Source: Actinophytocola sp963825445 (lineage in GTDB: Bacteria > Actinomycetota > Actinomycetes > Mycobacteriales > Pseudonocardiaceae). Taken from it: a stretch of DNA of 64,000 nt. Shown piece after piece: positions 50,062 to 60,020 of this stretch. Position numbers and translations under genes: made by a program. The stretch lies in assembly GCA_963825445.1 (NCBI GenBank), contig CAWGTM010000001.1:155524-219523 (forward strand). The letters are read 5' to 3'. The first letter of the stretch is position 1; each line of letters starts with the position of its first letter. The notes beneath the pieces were generated by a model. It was not told where the DNA came from and ran no database searches. It saw nothing but the letters and a program-made list of their open reading frames with translations.

Positions 50062-51267
50062 ATGGTGGCCCGGGATGTGGTGGCGGAAGGCAAGCCCTAC
50101 ACGGAAAGACCTGGACCGACACCGGTTCTGCTGATCGAGGACGACGACGGCGACGCCCTCCTCGTCGAGGAGCTGCTGCTCGACGGCGGCGCCTCCGTGG
50201 AGCTGCGCCGGGCGCGTTCGCTCGCCGAGGCGAAGAACGCGCTGCCGGGCATCGCCTGCGTGCTCCTCGACCTCGGTCTGCCCGACACCCACGAGCTGGA
50301 CGGCCTGCGGTGGCTCCAGGAACACGTGCCCCAGCTCGCGGTCGTGGTGCTCACGGGCCTGGCCGACGAGTACCTCGGCGAGAAGGCCGTCCGCAGCGGC
50401 GCCCAGGACTACCTGGTCAAGGGGCAGGTCAACGGCCACGTCCTCGGTCGGGTGATCCGCTACGCGGTCGAACGCGAGCGTGCCGACGAGCTTCAGCGCC
50501 AGCTGCGTGAGGCCCAGATCTACGCCGAGGAGAACGACCGGCTCGAACGCGGTCTGCTGCCCTCGCCGCTGGTGTCCGACCCCACGATCACGCTGACCGC
50601 GCGTTATTCGCCCGGTGGGCAGCGGCTGCTGCTGGGCGGCGACTTCTACGACGTGGTGGAGGCGTCCGACGGCTGGATCCACACGGTGGTCGGCGACGTC
50701 TGCGGGCACGGCCCGGACGAGGCGGCGCTCGGGGTGTCCATGCGGGTCGCGTGGCGGACCATGGTGCTCGCCGCGCGACCGGCCGAGGAGGTCCTGCGCG
50801 TCCTGGACCAGGTCTTCGACCACGAACGCTACGACCCCAACCTGTTCACCACCCTGTGCATGGTCTCGATCGACCCGACCAGGACGGTCGCGCGCATCTA
50901 CCTGGTGGGCCACCCGCCGCCGCTGCTCATCACTCCCACGGGCGTCCAGGAGCTGTCCGCGCCCGTGCGGACCCCGGTGGGCATCGGTGACCGGACCCGG
51001 TGGCCGAGCCGCGAGCTGACGCTGGGCGCGCACTGGACGCTGCTGCTCTACACCGACGGCCTCATCGAGGGCCGGGTCGGCACGCAGCGGCGCCGGCTCG
51101 ACGTCGACGGGCTGGTCGAGCTGGTGCAGCTCGCCCGGGCCCGCGGGCTCTACGACGAGCCCCTGCTCGACGACGTGATCAACCGGGTGCGCGAGCTGAA
51201 CGGCGGCGACCTCGACGACGACATGGCCGTGGTGTCGCTCGGCTGGACTGCTCGGAGCGCTCTGTGA
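50062..51267 (+). CDS. Receiver domain-PP2C (SpoIIE-type) serine phosphatase
   Basis: 401 residues. The receiver domain (20-140) has VLLIEDDDGDALLVEELL, the acceptor Asp in CVLLDLGLPDTHELDG and the Lys in DYLVKGQ. A coiled linker (150-175) leads to the SpoIIE phosphatase domain: LLLGGDFYDVVE, VVGDVCGHGPDEAALG and LLLYTDGLIEGR with metal-binding Asp residues, ending DDDMAVVSLGW. Phosphorylation of the receiver probably controls dephosphorylation of an anti-sigma-antagonist. The stop overlaps the kinase GTG. Confidence 0.9.
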   Translation: MVARDVVAEGKPYTERPGPTPVLLIEDDDGDALLVEELLLDGGASVELRRARSLAEAKNALPGIACVLLDLGLPDTHELDGLRWLQEHVPQLAVVVLTGLADEYLGEKAVRSGAQDYLVKGQVNGHVLGRVIRYAVERERADELQRQLREAQIYAEENDRLERGLLPSPLVSDPTITLTARYSPGGQRLLLGGDFYDVVEASDGWIHTVVGDVCGHGPDEAALGVSMRVAWRTMVLAARPAEEVLRVLDQVFDHERYDPNLFTTLCMVSIDPTRTVARIYLVGHPPPLLITPTGVQELSAPVRTPVGIGDRTRWPSRELTLGAHWTLLLYTDGLIEGRVGTQRRRLDVDGLVELVQLARARGLYDEPLLDDVINRVRELNGGDLDDDMAVVSLGWTARSAL

Positions 51268-52826
51268 CCTGGGTGTCCCGCTGGTCGCTGCGCCGGATCA
51301 TCAACGTCAGCGTCGCGGCGCTCGCGTTCTTCAGCGTGGCGTCGATCATCGTCGGCGTGGTCGCGCTGATCAACCTGTCCGACGCCCGCCAGCGGGTGGT
51401 CCAGCACATCGACCCGGCGCTGCAGGAGGCGCTGCGGCTCGAGAGCGCGCTGGTCGACCAGGAGAACGGGGTCCGGGGCTACGCGCTCGGCGCGGCCGAG
51501 GACCTGCTCGACCCCTACACCTCGGGGGTCATCCGCCAACGCGCGTCGGTGGCGGCGCTGGAGACGCTGGTGGCCGACCTGCCGGCCGTCGAGGACGACC
51601 TCGGCGACGTCGACGACCGGGCGTCCGCCTGGCGCAGCGGCTACGCGCTGCCCACCATCTTCGAGGTCCAGACGACCGGCGAGCCGGCCATCGGCACCGA
51701 CGTGGCGCTGGGCCAGGACCTGTTCGGCGCGCTGCGGAGGTCCCTGGAATCCCTGCAGTCCGACCTGAACGACGCCCGCGACACCGCGGTCACCCTGCTC
51801 AACTCGTCGGCCACCACGGTGAACGTGATCTGCATCGTCATCGGCGGCGGCTTCGTGCTGATCGTCCTCGCGCTGGCGTTCGGCCTGCGGTTCACGGCCA
51901 TCCGGCCGGTGTCGCGGCTGGCCGAGGAGGTCCGCACGGTGGCGGGCGGCGACTTCCAGCACCGGGTGGAGCAGAGCGGCCCGCGCGAGGTCCGCGAGCT
52001 GGGCATCGACGTCAACATGATGCGCGAACGGATCCTGCAGGAGCTGTCGGCGCTGCGCGAGACCCACGACGAGCTGGACGAACGGACCCAGGACCTGGAG
52101 CGGTCCAACGCAGAGCTGGAGCAGTTCGCCTACGTCGCCTCCCACGACCTGCAGGAGCCGCTGCGCAAGGTGGCGAGCTTCTGCCAGCTGCTGGAGCGCC
52201 GCTACGCCGGGCAGCTCGACGAGCGCGCCGACCAGTACATCGGGTTCGCGGTCGACGGCGCCATGCGGATGCAGGTGCTGATCAACGACCTGTTGGCGTT
52301 CAGCCGGGTCGGCCGGATCGTTCGCGAGTCGGTGGTCGTGTCCTGCGACGCGGTGCTCGAGCAGGCCACCGGCAACCTGGCGGCCGCCATCGAGGAGGCG
52401 GGCGCGACCATCGAGTCCGGACCGCTGCCGAGCGTGCGGGCCGAGGTGCCGCTGCTGACCGCCGTGTTCCAGAACCTGATCGGCAACGCGCTGAAGTTCC
52501 GCGGCGACGAGCCGCCGAAGGTGACGGTCGCGGCCGAACGGGATGGCGACTTCTGGCGGTTCTCCATCACCGACAACGGTATCGGCATCGAAGCCGAGTT
52601 CGCCGAGCGCATCTTCGTGATCTTCCAACGACTGCACAACAAAGCGGACTATCCGGGCACGGGCATCGGTCTCGCGATGTGTCGCAAGATCATCGAGTAC
52701 CACGGTGGCACAATTTGGTTGGATACTGAGAACTCGCACACCGGCACCCGGTTCTGCTTCACGCTGCCCGCACTGCCCGAGACCTCACCCCCCGAGAACC
52801 CTGAGAAAGCAGAAACCGATGAGTAG
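51264..52826 (+). CDS. Sensor histidine kinase with CHASE3-like sensor and HAMP domain
   Basis: 520 residues. A membrane segment at 10-35, an extracytoplasmic helical CHASE3-like sensor (40-180: LESALVDQENGVRGYALG), a second membrane segment near 190-215, a HAMP domain, a coiled coil, then the HisKA domain (FAYVASHDLQEPLRKVASFCQLL, His near 295) and HATPase (FQNLIGNALKFR, DNGIGIE, GTGIGLAMCRKIIEYHGG). It resembles the Cph1-type kinases that act through a small CheY-like regulator, which is the next gene. GTG start and 8-base overlap downstream. Confidence 0.92.
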   Translation: MTWVSRWSLRRIINVSVAALAFFSVASIIVGVVALINLSDARQRVVQHIDPALQEALRLESALVDQENGVRGYALGAAEDLLDPYTSGVIRQRASVAALETLVADLPAVEDDLGDVDDRASAWRSGYALPTIFEVQTTGEPAIGTDVALGQDLFGALRRSLESLQSDLNDARDTAVTLLNSSATTVNVICIVIGGGFVLIVLALAFGLRFTAIRPVSRLAEEVRTVAGGDFQHRVEQSGPREVRELGIDVNMMRERILQELSALRETHDELDERTQDLERSNAELEQFAYVASHDLQEPLRKVASFCQLLERRYAGQLDERADQYIGFAVDGAMRMQVLINDLLAFSRVGRIVRESVVVSCDAVLEQATGNLAAAIEEAGATIESGPLPSVRAEVPLLTAVFQNLIGNALKFRGDEPPKVTVAAERDGDFWRFSITDNGIGIEAEFAERIFVIFQRLHNKADYPGTGIGLAMCRKIIEYHGGTIWLDTENSHTGTRFCFTLPALPETSPPENPEKAETDE

Positions 52827-53265
52827 CCACCCCCCGCTCGACGTCGTGGACGTCCTCCTGGTCGAGGACGACGACGGAGACGTGCTCATGACCCGCGAGG
52901 CGTTCGAGCACCACAAGATCCGCAACACGCTCCACGTGGTCAACGACGGGGACCAGGCGCTGCAGTTCCTGCGCCGCGAGGGCGAGTACGCGGACGCGCC
53001 GAGACCGGGGCTGATCCTGCTCGACCTCAACCTGCCGCGCCGCGACGGCCGTGAGGTGCTGGCCGAGCTGAAGGACGATCCCGAGCTGCGTCTCATCCCG
53101 GTGGTCGTCCTGACCACCTCGGAGGCCGAGGACGACATCGTGCGCAGCTACAGCCTCCACGCGAACGCCTACGTGTCCAAGCCCGTGGACTTCGACCGGT
53201 TCATCGAGGTCATCCGCCAGATCGACGACTTCTTCGTGACCGTGGTGAAACTGCCCCAGCAGTAA
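52819..53265 (+). CDS. Single-domain response regulator (Rcp1-like)
   Basis: 148 residues, receiver only. VLLVEDDDGDVLMTREAFE, acceptor Asp in LILLDLNLPRRDG, and the Lys in AYVSKPVDFDRF. Rcp1-type regulators accept phosphate from Cph1-like kinases; the stop of the kinase gene overlaps this start. It may relay to the receiver-phosphatase of the same operon. Confidence 0.92.
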   Translation: MSSHPPLDVVDVLLVEDDDGDVLMTREAFEHHKIRNTLHVVNDGDQALQFLRREGEYADAPRPGLILLDLNLPRRDGREVLAELKDDPELRLIPVVVLTTSEAEDDIVRSYSLHANAYVSKPVDFDRFIEVIRQIDDFFVTVVKLPQQ

Positions 53266-53345
53266 ATTCACCTCGCTTTTGGTCACGGGCCGCCTACCGG
53301 CCGTAGCGTGCATGAGTGCCCCACCCCCTGCTTTCGGAGGCACTC

Positions 53346-54494
53346 ATGAAGAGGCGCAACTTCCTGCGCGCGGCAATGGTCGGCGCGGGTGTCACCGCGT
53401 TCGGCAACACCCTCACCCCGTCGGCCATGGCGGCGCCGGCGCAGAACGGGCCGAGCCCGTACGGTCCGCTGCAGCCGGCGAACGCGAACGGCATCCAGCT
53501 GCCCGCCGGGTTCACCAGCCGGATCGTCGCGAGATCCGGCCAGCAGGTCGCCGGCTACACCTGGCACCGCGCCCCGGACGGCGGCGCGGTGTTCGCCGAC
53601 GGCACCGGCTGGATCTACGTGTCGAACTCGGAGGTCAACCCGAGCGGCGGCGCGAGCGCGCTGCGGTTCGACGCGAGCGGGACCGTCACCAGCGCGTACC
53701 GGATCCTCGCGAACACCCGGCAGAACTGCGCGGGCGGCGCCATGCCGTGGGGCCGGTGGCTGTCGTGCGAGGAGGTCGACCGGGGGTTCGTCTACGAGAC
53801 CGACCCGTGGGGCGGCGCTTCGGTGCAACGCCCGGCGATGGGTCGGTTCGTCCACGAGGCGGCGGCCGCCGACCCCGTGCGCAAGGCGATCTACCAGACG
53901 GAGGACACGTCGAACGGCTGCTTCTACCGGTTCGTGCCGACCGTCTGGGGTGACCTGTCGGCCGGCGCGCTGCAGGTGCTGGTGGCGGGGTCGGCCACGT
54001 CGGGGAGCTTCACGTGGGCGACCGTGCCCGACCCGGACGGCTCACCCACCGCCACCCGCGACCAGGTGTCGGGTGCGAAGCGGTTCAACGGCGGCGAGGG
54101 CCTGCACTACGCGAACGACACGGCCTGGTTCACCACGAAGGGCGACAACCGCGTCTGGCAGCTGAACCTGGCGTCGTCGACGTACGAACTGGCCTACGAC
54201 GACTCGCTCGTCAGCCCCGGCACGGCGCCGCTGACGGGCGTGGACAACGTGACGGGGACGTCCTACGGCGACCTGTACGTGGCCGAGGACGGCGCCAACA
54301 TGGAGATCTGCATCATCACCGCGGCCGACATCGTGGCGCCGTTCCTGCGGGTCAACGGTCAGAGCGGCTCGGAGATCACGGGACCGGCGTTCACCCCCGC
54401 CGGCGACCGGCTGTACTTCTCCTCGCAGCGCGGCACTTCCGGGTCGTCCAGCGGGGGGATCACCTATGAGGTCCGGGGTCCGTTCCGGAGCTAG
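53346..54494 (+). CDS. PhoX-family (DUF839) secreted protein, Tat signal
   Basis: 382 residues. The N-terminus MKRRNFLRAAMVGAGVTAFG has a twin-arginine motif and a cleavage site after SAMAAPA. The beta-propeller body (GGAMPWGRWLSCEEVDRGFV, EDTSNGCFYRFVP, GGEGLHYANDTAWFTTKGDN, NMEICIITAAD) matches the DUF839 family of PhoX phosphatases. It is probably a Ca/Fe-dependent phosphatase outside the membrane. GGAGG lies 6 bases before ATG 53346. Confidence 0.87.
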   Translation: MKRRNFLRAAMVGAGVTAFGNTLTPSAMAAPAQNGPSPYGPLQPANANGIQLPAGFTSRIVARSGQQVAGYTWHRAPDGGAVFADGTGWIYVSNSEVNPSGGASALRFDASGTVTSAYRILANTRQNCAGGAMPWGRWLSCEEVDRGFVYETDPWGGASVQRPAMGRFVHEAAAADPVRKAIYQTEDTSNGCFYRFVPTVWGDLSAGALQVLVAGSATSGSFTWATVPDPDGSPTATRDQVSGAKRFNGGEGLHYANDTAWFTTKGDNRVWQLNLASSTYELAYDDSLVSPGTAPLTGVDNVTGTSYGDLYVAEDGANMEICIITAADIVAPFLRVNGQSGSEITGPAFTPAGDRLYFSSQRGTSGSSSGGITYEVRGPFRS

Positions 54495-54726
54495 TGGCCC
54501 GCCAGGTAGCCGAGGAAGAACCCGAGCGCTGTCCCCACCACCGCCACGGGAATCGCCCAGCGGCCGAGCGACCGGTCGCCGAGGGAGAACCCGACGATCG
54601 CCAGGATGATCCCGCGATCCCGAAGAGGATCGGGAGGAACAGGATCGCGATGACACCGAACACGATCGCGAGGATGGTGCAGACGCGGGCGCCCGTGGCG
54701 GGTCTGCGACTGGTGGGGACGGCCAT
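54491..54726 (-). CDS. Small membrane protein (DUF4190-like), one frameshift
   Basis: About 78 residues. The first part (MAVPTSRRPATGARVCTILAIVFGVIAILFLPILFGIAG) and the second (IILAIVGFSLGDRSLGRWAIPVAVVGTALGFFLGYLAGH) lie in adjacent frames joined near 54615, where one base is probably missing. Together they form a two-segment membrane protein like the DUF4190 family. GGGAGGAAAT precedes ATG 54726. Its stop overlaps that of the PhoX-like gene. Confidence 0.65.
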
Positions 54727-54804
54727 GATTTCCTCCCAGGGTTCCGAAGTGAACGGTGGACAATTACCAGCTGTTCGCCGACCGGAAACGCCTACTCTGG
54801 TGTC

Positions 54805-55485
54805 ATGACCAGGGACCTGGGCATCGAGGGCTTCGGCAACCTTGCCGGCGCCGCGGTGGCCCGGGTCCCTGGTCCGGGCCGCTGGGCGGGTGGCGTGATC
54901 ATCGCGCTGGGGAGTCTGGTGGCCGCCATCTTCGCCAGCCGGCCCACTTCCGGGCCGGGTGTGGCGGGCGCGGTGATCATGGTGGGTGGCAAGGCGGTCG
55001 CGTTCGTCCAGGCGCTGCTGGGGATGCAGTGGCCGCGGCCGCTCACCTCCGACGAGGTGGCGCATCTGTCCACTGTGTACGCCGGGTCGGTCGATCTCTC
55101 GCTCGTGCGGCTGGTGCCCGGTCGCGCCGGTGTGTTCGGGCTGAACAAGCGGCCGTTCACGCTGGGCAACACCATCTACCTGAAGAACACCGGCGGGCCG
55201 AGCGTGCTCGTGCACGAGTGCGCGCACGTCTGGCAGTACCAGCACCTCGGCGGCCGGTACACGTTCGACGCGCTGTGGGCGCAGCTGACCGTGAAGCCCG
55301 ACGCGTACCGGTGGGCCGACGAGCTGGGCCGCGGCCGGAGCCACTGGCGCGACTTCAACCGCGAGGCACAGGCCCAGTTCCTCGAGGAGCTGGCGGAGGC
55401 GGGACTCGGGCGGTTCGTGGTGGCGGGGGTGGACCATACGGACCTGGCTCGCGAGACGCTGGCCGAGGTGCGGGGCGAGTCGTAG
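54805..55485 (+). CDS. Putative zinc metallopeptidase-like protein (HECAH motif)
   Basis: 226 residues. A hydrophobic stretch (28-50) may anchor it. PSVLVHECAHVWQYQHLGG near 133 has the HExxH zinc-binding motif followed by WQYQ, as in the DUF4157-type proteins; the segment FNREAQAQFLEEL could supply the third ligand Glu. Catalytic activity is inferred, not proven. ATG 54805 is preceded by no strong ribosome site. Confidence 0.65.
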   Translation: MTRDLGIEGFGNLAGAAVARVPGPGRWAGGVIIALGSLVAAIFASRPTSGPGVAGAVIMVGGKAVAFVQALLGMQWPRPLTSDEVAHLSTVYAGSVDLSLVRLVPGRAGVFGLNKRPFTLGNTIYLKNTGGPSVLVHECAHVWQYQHLGGRYTFDALWAQLTVKPDAYRWADELGRGRSHWRDFNREAQAQFLEELAEAGLGRFVVAGVDHTDLARETLAEVRGES

Positions 55486-55787
55486 GTCGCCCGGTTCGGG
55501 GTTCGCGCGCGCATCCTTGATGTCCTCCCGCGGGGCTTGGGGCGTAAGTCGGTGCGTCAGCGAGACAGCTGCACAACGCTGAGACCCAAAACCCCGAAAT
55601 CGGGACATCTGTCACGCGTCAGAGTGAGGGTTGTTCACCCCTGTGGGTGGCATCCCTGCGGAGTGTCACGGCCGGAGACCGAGCATCCGTCACCGATTCT
55701 AGACGGTCGCTCGGCCGGCCACATGCTTGCCACCGGTGATCGCGCGGGTCAGGATGTGCGCGGCTGTCATCTAGCGAGGGAGTGGCC
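55486..55787. other. Gene-free intergenic stretch
   Basis: About 300 bases before a secreted-protein gene. No gene, strong hairpin or repeat was found; it probably holds the promoter of the gene at 55788. Confidence 0.5.
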
Positions 55788-57038
55788 GTGAAGTCGTTGA
55801 CCCGTGCGGTGGTCGTGACGGTTCTCGGGTTGGTGGGCACGCTCGTGTCCGTCGCGCCGGCCGCGGCGGCACCGCCACCCCGGACCTGTGCGGATCCCAA
55901 AGCGCCGCTCACCGTCGAGGAACAGCGGCTCACCCGGCCCGCGCCCGGGCAGATCCTGGCGCGCAGCGGGTTCGACAAGTTCGGCCGGATCTTCACCCCC
56001 GCCCTGTGCGTCGTGCCGAACGCGCGCGTCGCCGAGAAGGTGGTGGAGGTCCAGGGCCGAGCGCTGTGGGCGGCGGCCGTGGCGCGGGCGCAGGGCACAC
56101 TGCCGGCCGGCACGCTGCCCGTCACCGACGACCGGCCGCTCTACTGGGCCCGGCTGCAGCTCACGAAGGCGCTGCGGCAGTGGACGCCCTCCTTCGACCT
56201 GAGCGCCGAGCGGCGCACCGAACTGCTCGCGCTGATCGAGCGGACCTCCCGCGGCCACGACACCGTGCGCTACCCCGGCGGGTTGCCGCGCCTGCTGGTC
56301 AGCGGCTTCGATCCGTTCCAGTTGGACATCGACATCCGGCGCAGCAACCCCTCCGGCGTCACGGCCCTGGCCCTCGACGGGACGGTCGTACAAACGGCCA
56401 CCGGCAGGGCGCGGATCGAGACCGCGATGTTCCCCGTGCTGTGGGGCCCGTTCGCCGAGGGCATGGTGGAGTCGGTGTTCCTGCCGACGCTGCGCGACGG
56501 CGTCGACATGTTCACCACCATCAGCCAGGGCCGCGTCGGCCGGTTCGACGTCGAGCGCTACAACGGCCGGTGGCGCGGCGGCTACCCGGACAACGACAAC
56601 GTCTCCTCCGTCGGCACCGTCCCGATCCCCGACGGCGTGCCCACCGTGACGCCCGCGCCGGAGTTCGTGCCCACCACCCTCCCGTACACCGACATGATCG
56701 CCACGCCGTCCGGCCCGTTCCCGGTGTTCGACAACACGTCGGTCGTGGAGATCCCCGCAGGCGCCACCGCTCCCGTGACCCAGCCGCTCGGGCCGACCCC
56801 CGGCTCGGTGGCCCGAGCCGGGGGCGGCGGCGACTACCTGTCGAACGAGATCGCCTACCGGGCAACGCTTCTGCGGGACGCGCTCGGGCTGTCCGTCCCA
56901 GGCGGACACCTGCACACGCCCGTGCTGCAGTTCGGCCCGGGCAACACCACGGAGCTGACCGACCCGGTCTTCGAGGCCAACCAGCTGGCCATCCTCAACC
57001 AGGCCAGGCAGATCCTGACGATCGCCGCGGCCGCCTAA
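55788..57038 (+). CDS. Secreted pyroglutamyl-peptidase-like (C15) protein lacking the catalytic Cys
   Basis: 416 residues. A signal peptide (MKSLTRAVVVTVLGLVGTLV, cleavage near APAAAA) leads the protein. From about 165, LLVSGFDPFQLD and RRSNPSGVTALAL match the pyrrolidone-carboxyl peptidase opening (GFEPFGG...NPS), and HLHTPVLQ could give the catalytic His. Where the family has a nucleophilic Cys in a YLCN motif, this protein has DYLSNEIAYR, so Ser replaces Cys. It may be a changed enzyme or an inactive homologue. GTG 55788 is chosen on GAGGGAG upstream. Confidence 0.68.
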   Translation: MKSLTRAVVVTVLGLVGTLVSVAPAAAAPPPRTCADPKAPLTVEEQRLTRPAPGQILARSGFDKFGRIFTPALCVVPNARVAEKVVEVQGRALWAAAVARAQGTLPAGTLPVTDDRPLYWARLQLTKALRQWTPSFDLSAERRTELLALIERTSRGHDTVRYPGGLPRLLVSGFDPFQLDIDIRRSNPSGVTALALDGTVVQTATGRARIETAMFPVLWGPFAEGMVESVFLPTLRDGVDMFTTISQGRVGRFDVERYNGRWRGGYPDNDNVSSVGTVPIPDGVPTVTPAPEFVPTTLPYTDMIATPSGPFPVFDNTSVVEIPAGATAPVTQPLGPTPGSVARAGGGGDYLSNEIAYRATLLRDALGLSVPGGHLHTPVLQFGPGNTTELTDPVFEANQLAILNQARQILTIAAAA

Positions 57039-58641
57039 CCCCCGATTCCCAGTACCGACACCATGAGCGGGATGCCCGCCAGGATGAGGAACGCGCCGAG
57101 GACGTCGAACGACGCGCCCGAACGGATCATCGTGGTGATCGGGACGGCACCCGAGCCGTAGACGATCGCGTTCTGCGGCGTGGACACCGGCAGCATGAAC
57201 CCGAACGACGCGGCGAACGTCGCGGCCAGCGCCGGCGTGAACGGATCCACGCCGGCGGCCATCGCCACCGGGATGACGATCGGCACCACGACCGCCGCCG
57301 AGGCGGTGTTGCTGGTCGTCTCCGACACGATGATCGCCAGGATCACGGCGAACAGCGTGATGGTGAACGACGTGCTCAGCCCGAGCCCCTCGGACGCCGA
57401 CTCACCGAGCGTCTTCGCGAGCCCGGTGGCCGCCAGCAGCGAGCCGAAGATGATGCCCGTGCCGAACAGCAGGATGGTGCCCCAGTCGATCTCCGCGGCG
57501 TCGCGCCAGCGCAGCGTGAACTCGCGCTTGCGCCCAGTCGGTCGGCAGCAGGTACAGCAACGCGGCGCCGAGCACCGCCACGATGCCCTCGTCGAGCCGC
57601 TCGCTGACCTCCGCGTAGATGGCCGACTCGGTCGTGAAGATCACCGCGATGACACCCGGGAAGATCCACAGTGTCACCGTGGTGGCGAACGCGATCAGCG
57701 TGTTCTTCTCCGCACGCGACAGCGGACCCAACTCCGCGCGCTGCTGCGCCACATAGTCCGCGACGCCGTCGATGCGCTTGATCTCCGGCTTGTTCAGCAG
57801 CAGCAGGACGACCGCGAGCACCACGAACATCAGCAGGCAGATCGGCAGCGCGGCGCCCATCCAGGCGGCGAAGGAGATCTTCTCGCCGGTCGCCTCCTCG
57901 ATGAGGCCGCGGCCGATCAGGTTGGGCGGGCTGCCGACCGGGGTGAGCAGACCGCCGACGCTCGCGCCGTAGGCCAGCATCAGCATGAGCGCCGCGCCGA
58001 CCCGCAGCCGCAGCGGGTCGAAGTTCGACGCCACCAGCCCGCGTTCCTGCAGCAGCTTCGCGATCACCGACAGGATGCCGAGCGCGGTGGGCAGCAGCAT
58101 GGCCACGGTGGCGGTGTTCGACACGAACGCCGAGAGCAGGGCAGGTGATCGCGCCGAACGCGATGATCACGCCGGTGGTCGAGGAACCCACCCTGGGCAG
58201 CGCCAGGATGCGGAACGCGAACCGCCGCGCGAGACCGTGCTTGAGCATGGCCTGGGCGAGGATGAAAGCGCCGATGAACGTGAAGATCGTGGTGGAGCCG
58301 AACGGGGCGAGCACGTCGTCGACCGGCGCCACGTTCAGCACGGCGATCGCACCGACGCCGATGAGTCCACCGATCGGGATGGGCACGGCCTCTGTGATCC
58401 ACAGAATGATCACGCCGAGCAGCACACCCGCGAGCGTCTGCTGGTTGTCGGCCATGTCGAGCGGGAGCACCAGGAAGACGATGCTCACCAGCGGCGCGAG
58501 CCACAGCCCGACCGTGCGCCGGCCGCGTTCGAACCGCTCCTCGGCCGGTGAGAGCTTCTGTTCGCCGAGACTTCGGTAGGTGGCGTGACCCAGCAACGCC
58601 TTGTCCACGTCCGTCCGGGTGGAGTGTTGCTCATCCGACAT
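57035..58641 (-). CDS. DASS/SLC13-family carboxylate:sodium symporter, two frameshifts
   Basis: About 535 residues with ten or more membrane segments. GVIILWITEAVPIPIGGLIGV, SNTATVAMLLP and LLTPVGSPPNLIGRGLI are diagnostic of the divalent-anion/sodium symporter family, and LPVSTPQNAIVYGSG is the second S-x-P-x-N motif. One extra C near 58140 and an indel near 57535 split it into three frames. It probably imports dicarboxylates such as succinate or malate. ATG 58641 starts a cytoplasmic N-terminus; the stop shares a base with the convergent gene's stop. Confidence 0.83.
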
Positions 58642-58826
58642 GGGTGCCTCCCGACACGATCGACGTTGATCAGCCTGGGGGATTATTCACGGGATTCGCC
58701 CGCTTTGCCTAGGTCGCCGTGTTCGTCTGGCGACCATCGGTTCGCGCGAGGGTCGCCGTTCGGCTGATCGGGCGGACTTTCGGGCGGGTGGGTCACGGGT
58801 CGATGACACCGTGCGATACAGCTGGC

Positions 58827-60011
58827 GTGACCACGACGATAGGCACCACGGACAGCGCATTCCTCGTTCGGTCCGCGTCGCCCGCGACGCTGGGACGGAC
58901 CCTCGCGGCCGTGGGGCGCGACCGGCCGGTCGTGTTCGACGAGCTGATGGCCGCACCGTTGGTGTTGCGGCACAAGGATGTCTCGGCCGCGCTGCGGAGC
59001 CCGGCCATGTTCAGCACCGGGTTCTACGGCGTCGGCCCGATGGCGACCGCCATGATCGCGCAGCACGGCGCCGAGCACAGCCGGCAGCGGCGGATCCAGA
59101 ACCGGTTCTTCAGCCCGGCGGCCAGCGCCAGGTACGCCGAGCGGGTCCTGCCCGTGGCGCGGCGCGAGTTCGGAACACTCGCCGGAAAGCCGAGCGCGGA
59201 GCTGGTCGAGACCGTGATGGCCCGCTACCCGATGGCCGTGTTCCTGGAGCTGCTCGGCATTCCCGACGACCTGGGCGACCAGGGTCTCGCGTGGGTGCGC
59301 GCGATCGTCACGTGGATGGGCTCGCCCATGAACCCCGAACTGGTGGCACCGGGGGAGCAGGCGTTCGCCGACCTGAGCGCGTACACCTCCGCGCTGGTCG
59401 AGCGGGAGCGCGCCAACCCCGGCGACAACCTGCTCGGCGAGATCATCCGGGCACACCTGGAGGAAGGCGGGTTCTCCGTCGAGGCGTGCTCCATGGCCGT
59501 GGTGACGTTGCTGCTCGGCGGGTTCGAGACCACCATCCAGATGTTGTCCGGCACGATCGCCGCGCTGCTGTGCAACCCGGACGCGCTGGCGGCTGTGCGT
59601 GCCGACCACACGCTGGTCGACGCGGCGATCGGTGAGGCGTTCCGGTGGGCCAACCCGTCGGCCGGCCTGTACCGGTTGGTCACGCGGGACACCGAGATCG
59701 CGGGGACGCCCGTCGCGGCGGGCAGCATGGTGTACCTGTGCATCGCGGCCGCGCACTTCGACGCCGATGCCCACGTCGACCCCGAGCGGTTCGACCTCAC
59801 CCGACGCGGCGGGCACCTCGGGTTCGGCCTCGGCCCGCACTACTGCGTCGGCGCGCCGCTCGCGAAGATCGAGGTCGGGGCGGCGCTCACCGCGCTGCTC
59901 GACGTCGCGCCCGGGCTGCGGTTCGATCCGGAGCGGCCGCCGGAGTTCCACTACGGCGCGCGCGGTTTCGTCCAGCACGGAACGGAAGCCATGCACGTCC
60001 TGTTGTCGTAG
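58827..60011 (+). CDS. Cytochrome P450
   Basis: 394 residues. The I-helix LLLGGFETTIQ, the ExxR pair in EAFRW, and the heme loop FGLGPHYCVGAPLAKIE with the axial Cys are all present; HSRQRRIQNRFFSP is the C-helix region. It is a soluble bacterial-type monooxygenase of unknown substrate; no ferredoxin gene is adjacent. GTG 58827 is the likely start (leaderless or weak ribosome site); ATG 58803 is possible. Confidence 0.9.
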   Translation: MTTTIGTTDSAFLVRSASPATLGRTLAAVGRDRPVVFDELMAAPLVLRHKDVSAALRSPAMFSTGFYGVGPMATAMIAQHGAEHSRQRRIQNRFFSPAASARYAERVLPVARREFGTLAGKPSAELVETVMARYPMAVFLELLGIPDDLGDQGLAWVRAIVTWMGSPMNPELVAPGEQAFADLSAYTSALVERERANPGDNLLGEIIRAHLEEGGFSVEACSMAVVTLLLGGFETTIQMLSGTIAALLCNPDALAAVRADHTLVDAAIGEAFRWANPSAGLYRLVTRDTEIAGTPVAAGSMVYLCIAAAHFDADAHVDPERFDLTRRGGHLGFGLGPHYCVGAPLAKIEVGAALTALLDVAPGLRFDPERPPEFHYGARGFVQHGTEAMHVLLS

Positions 60012-60020
60012 TGTTCGATC

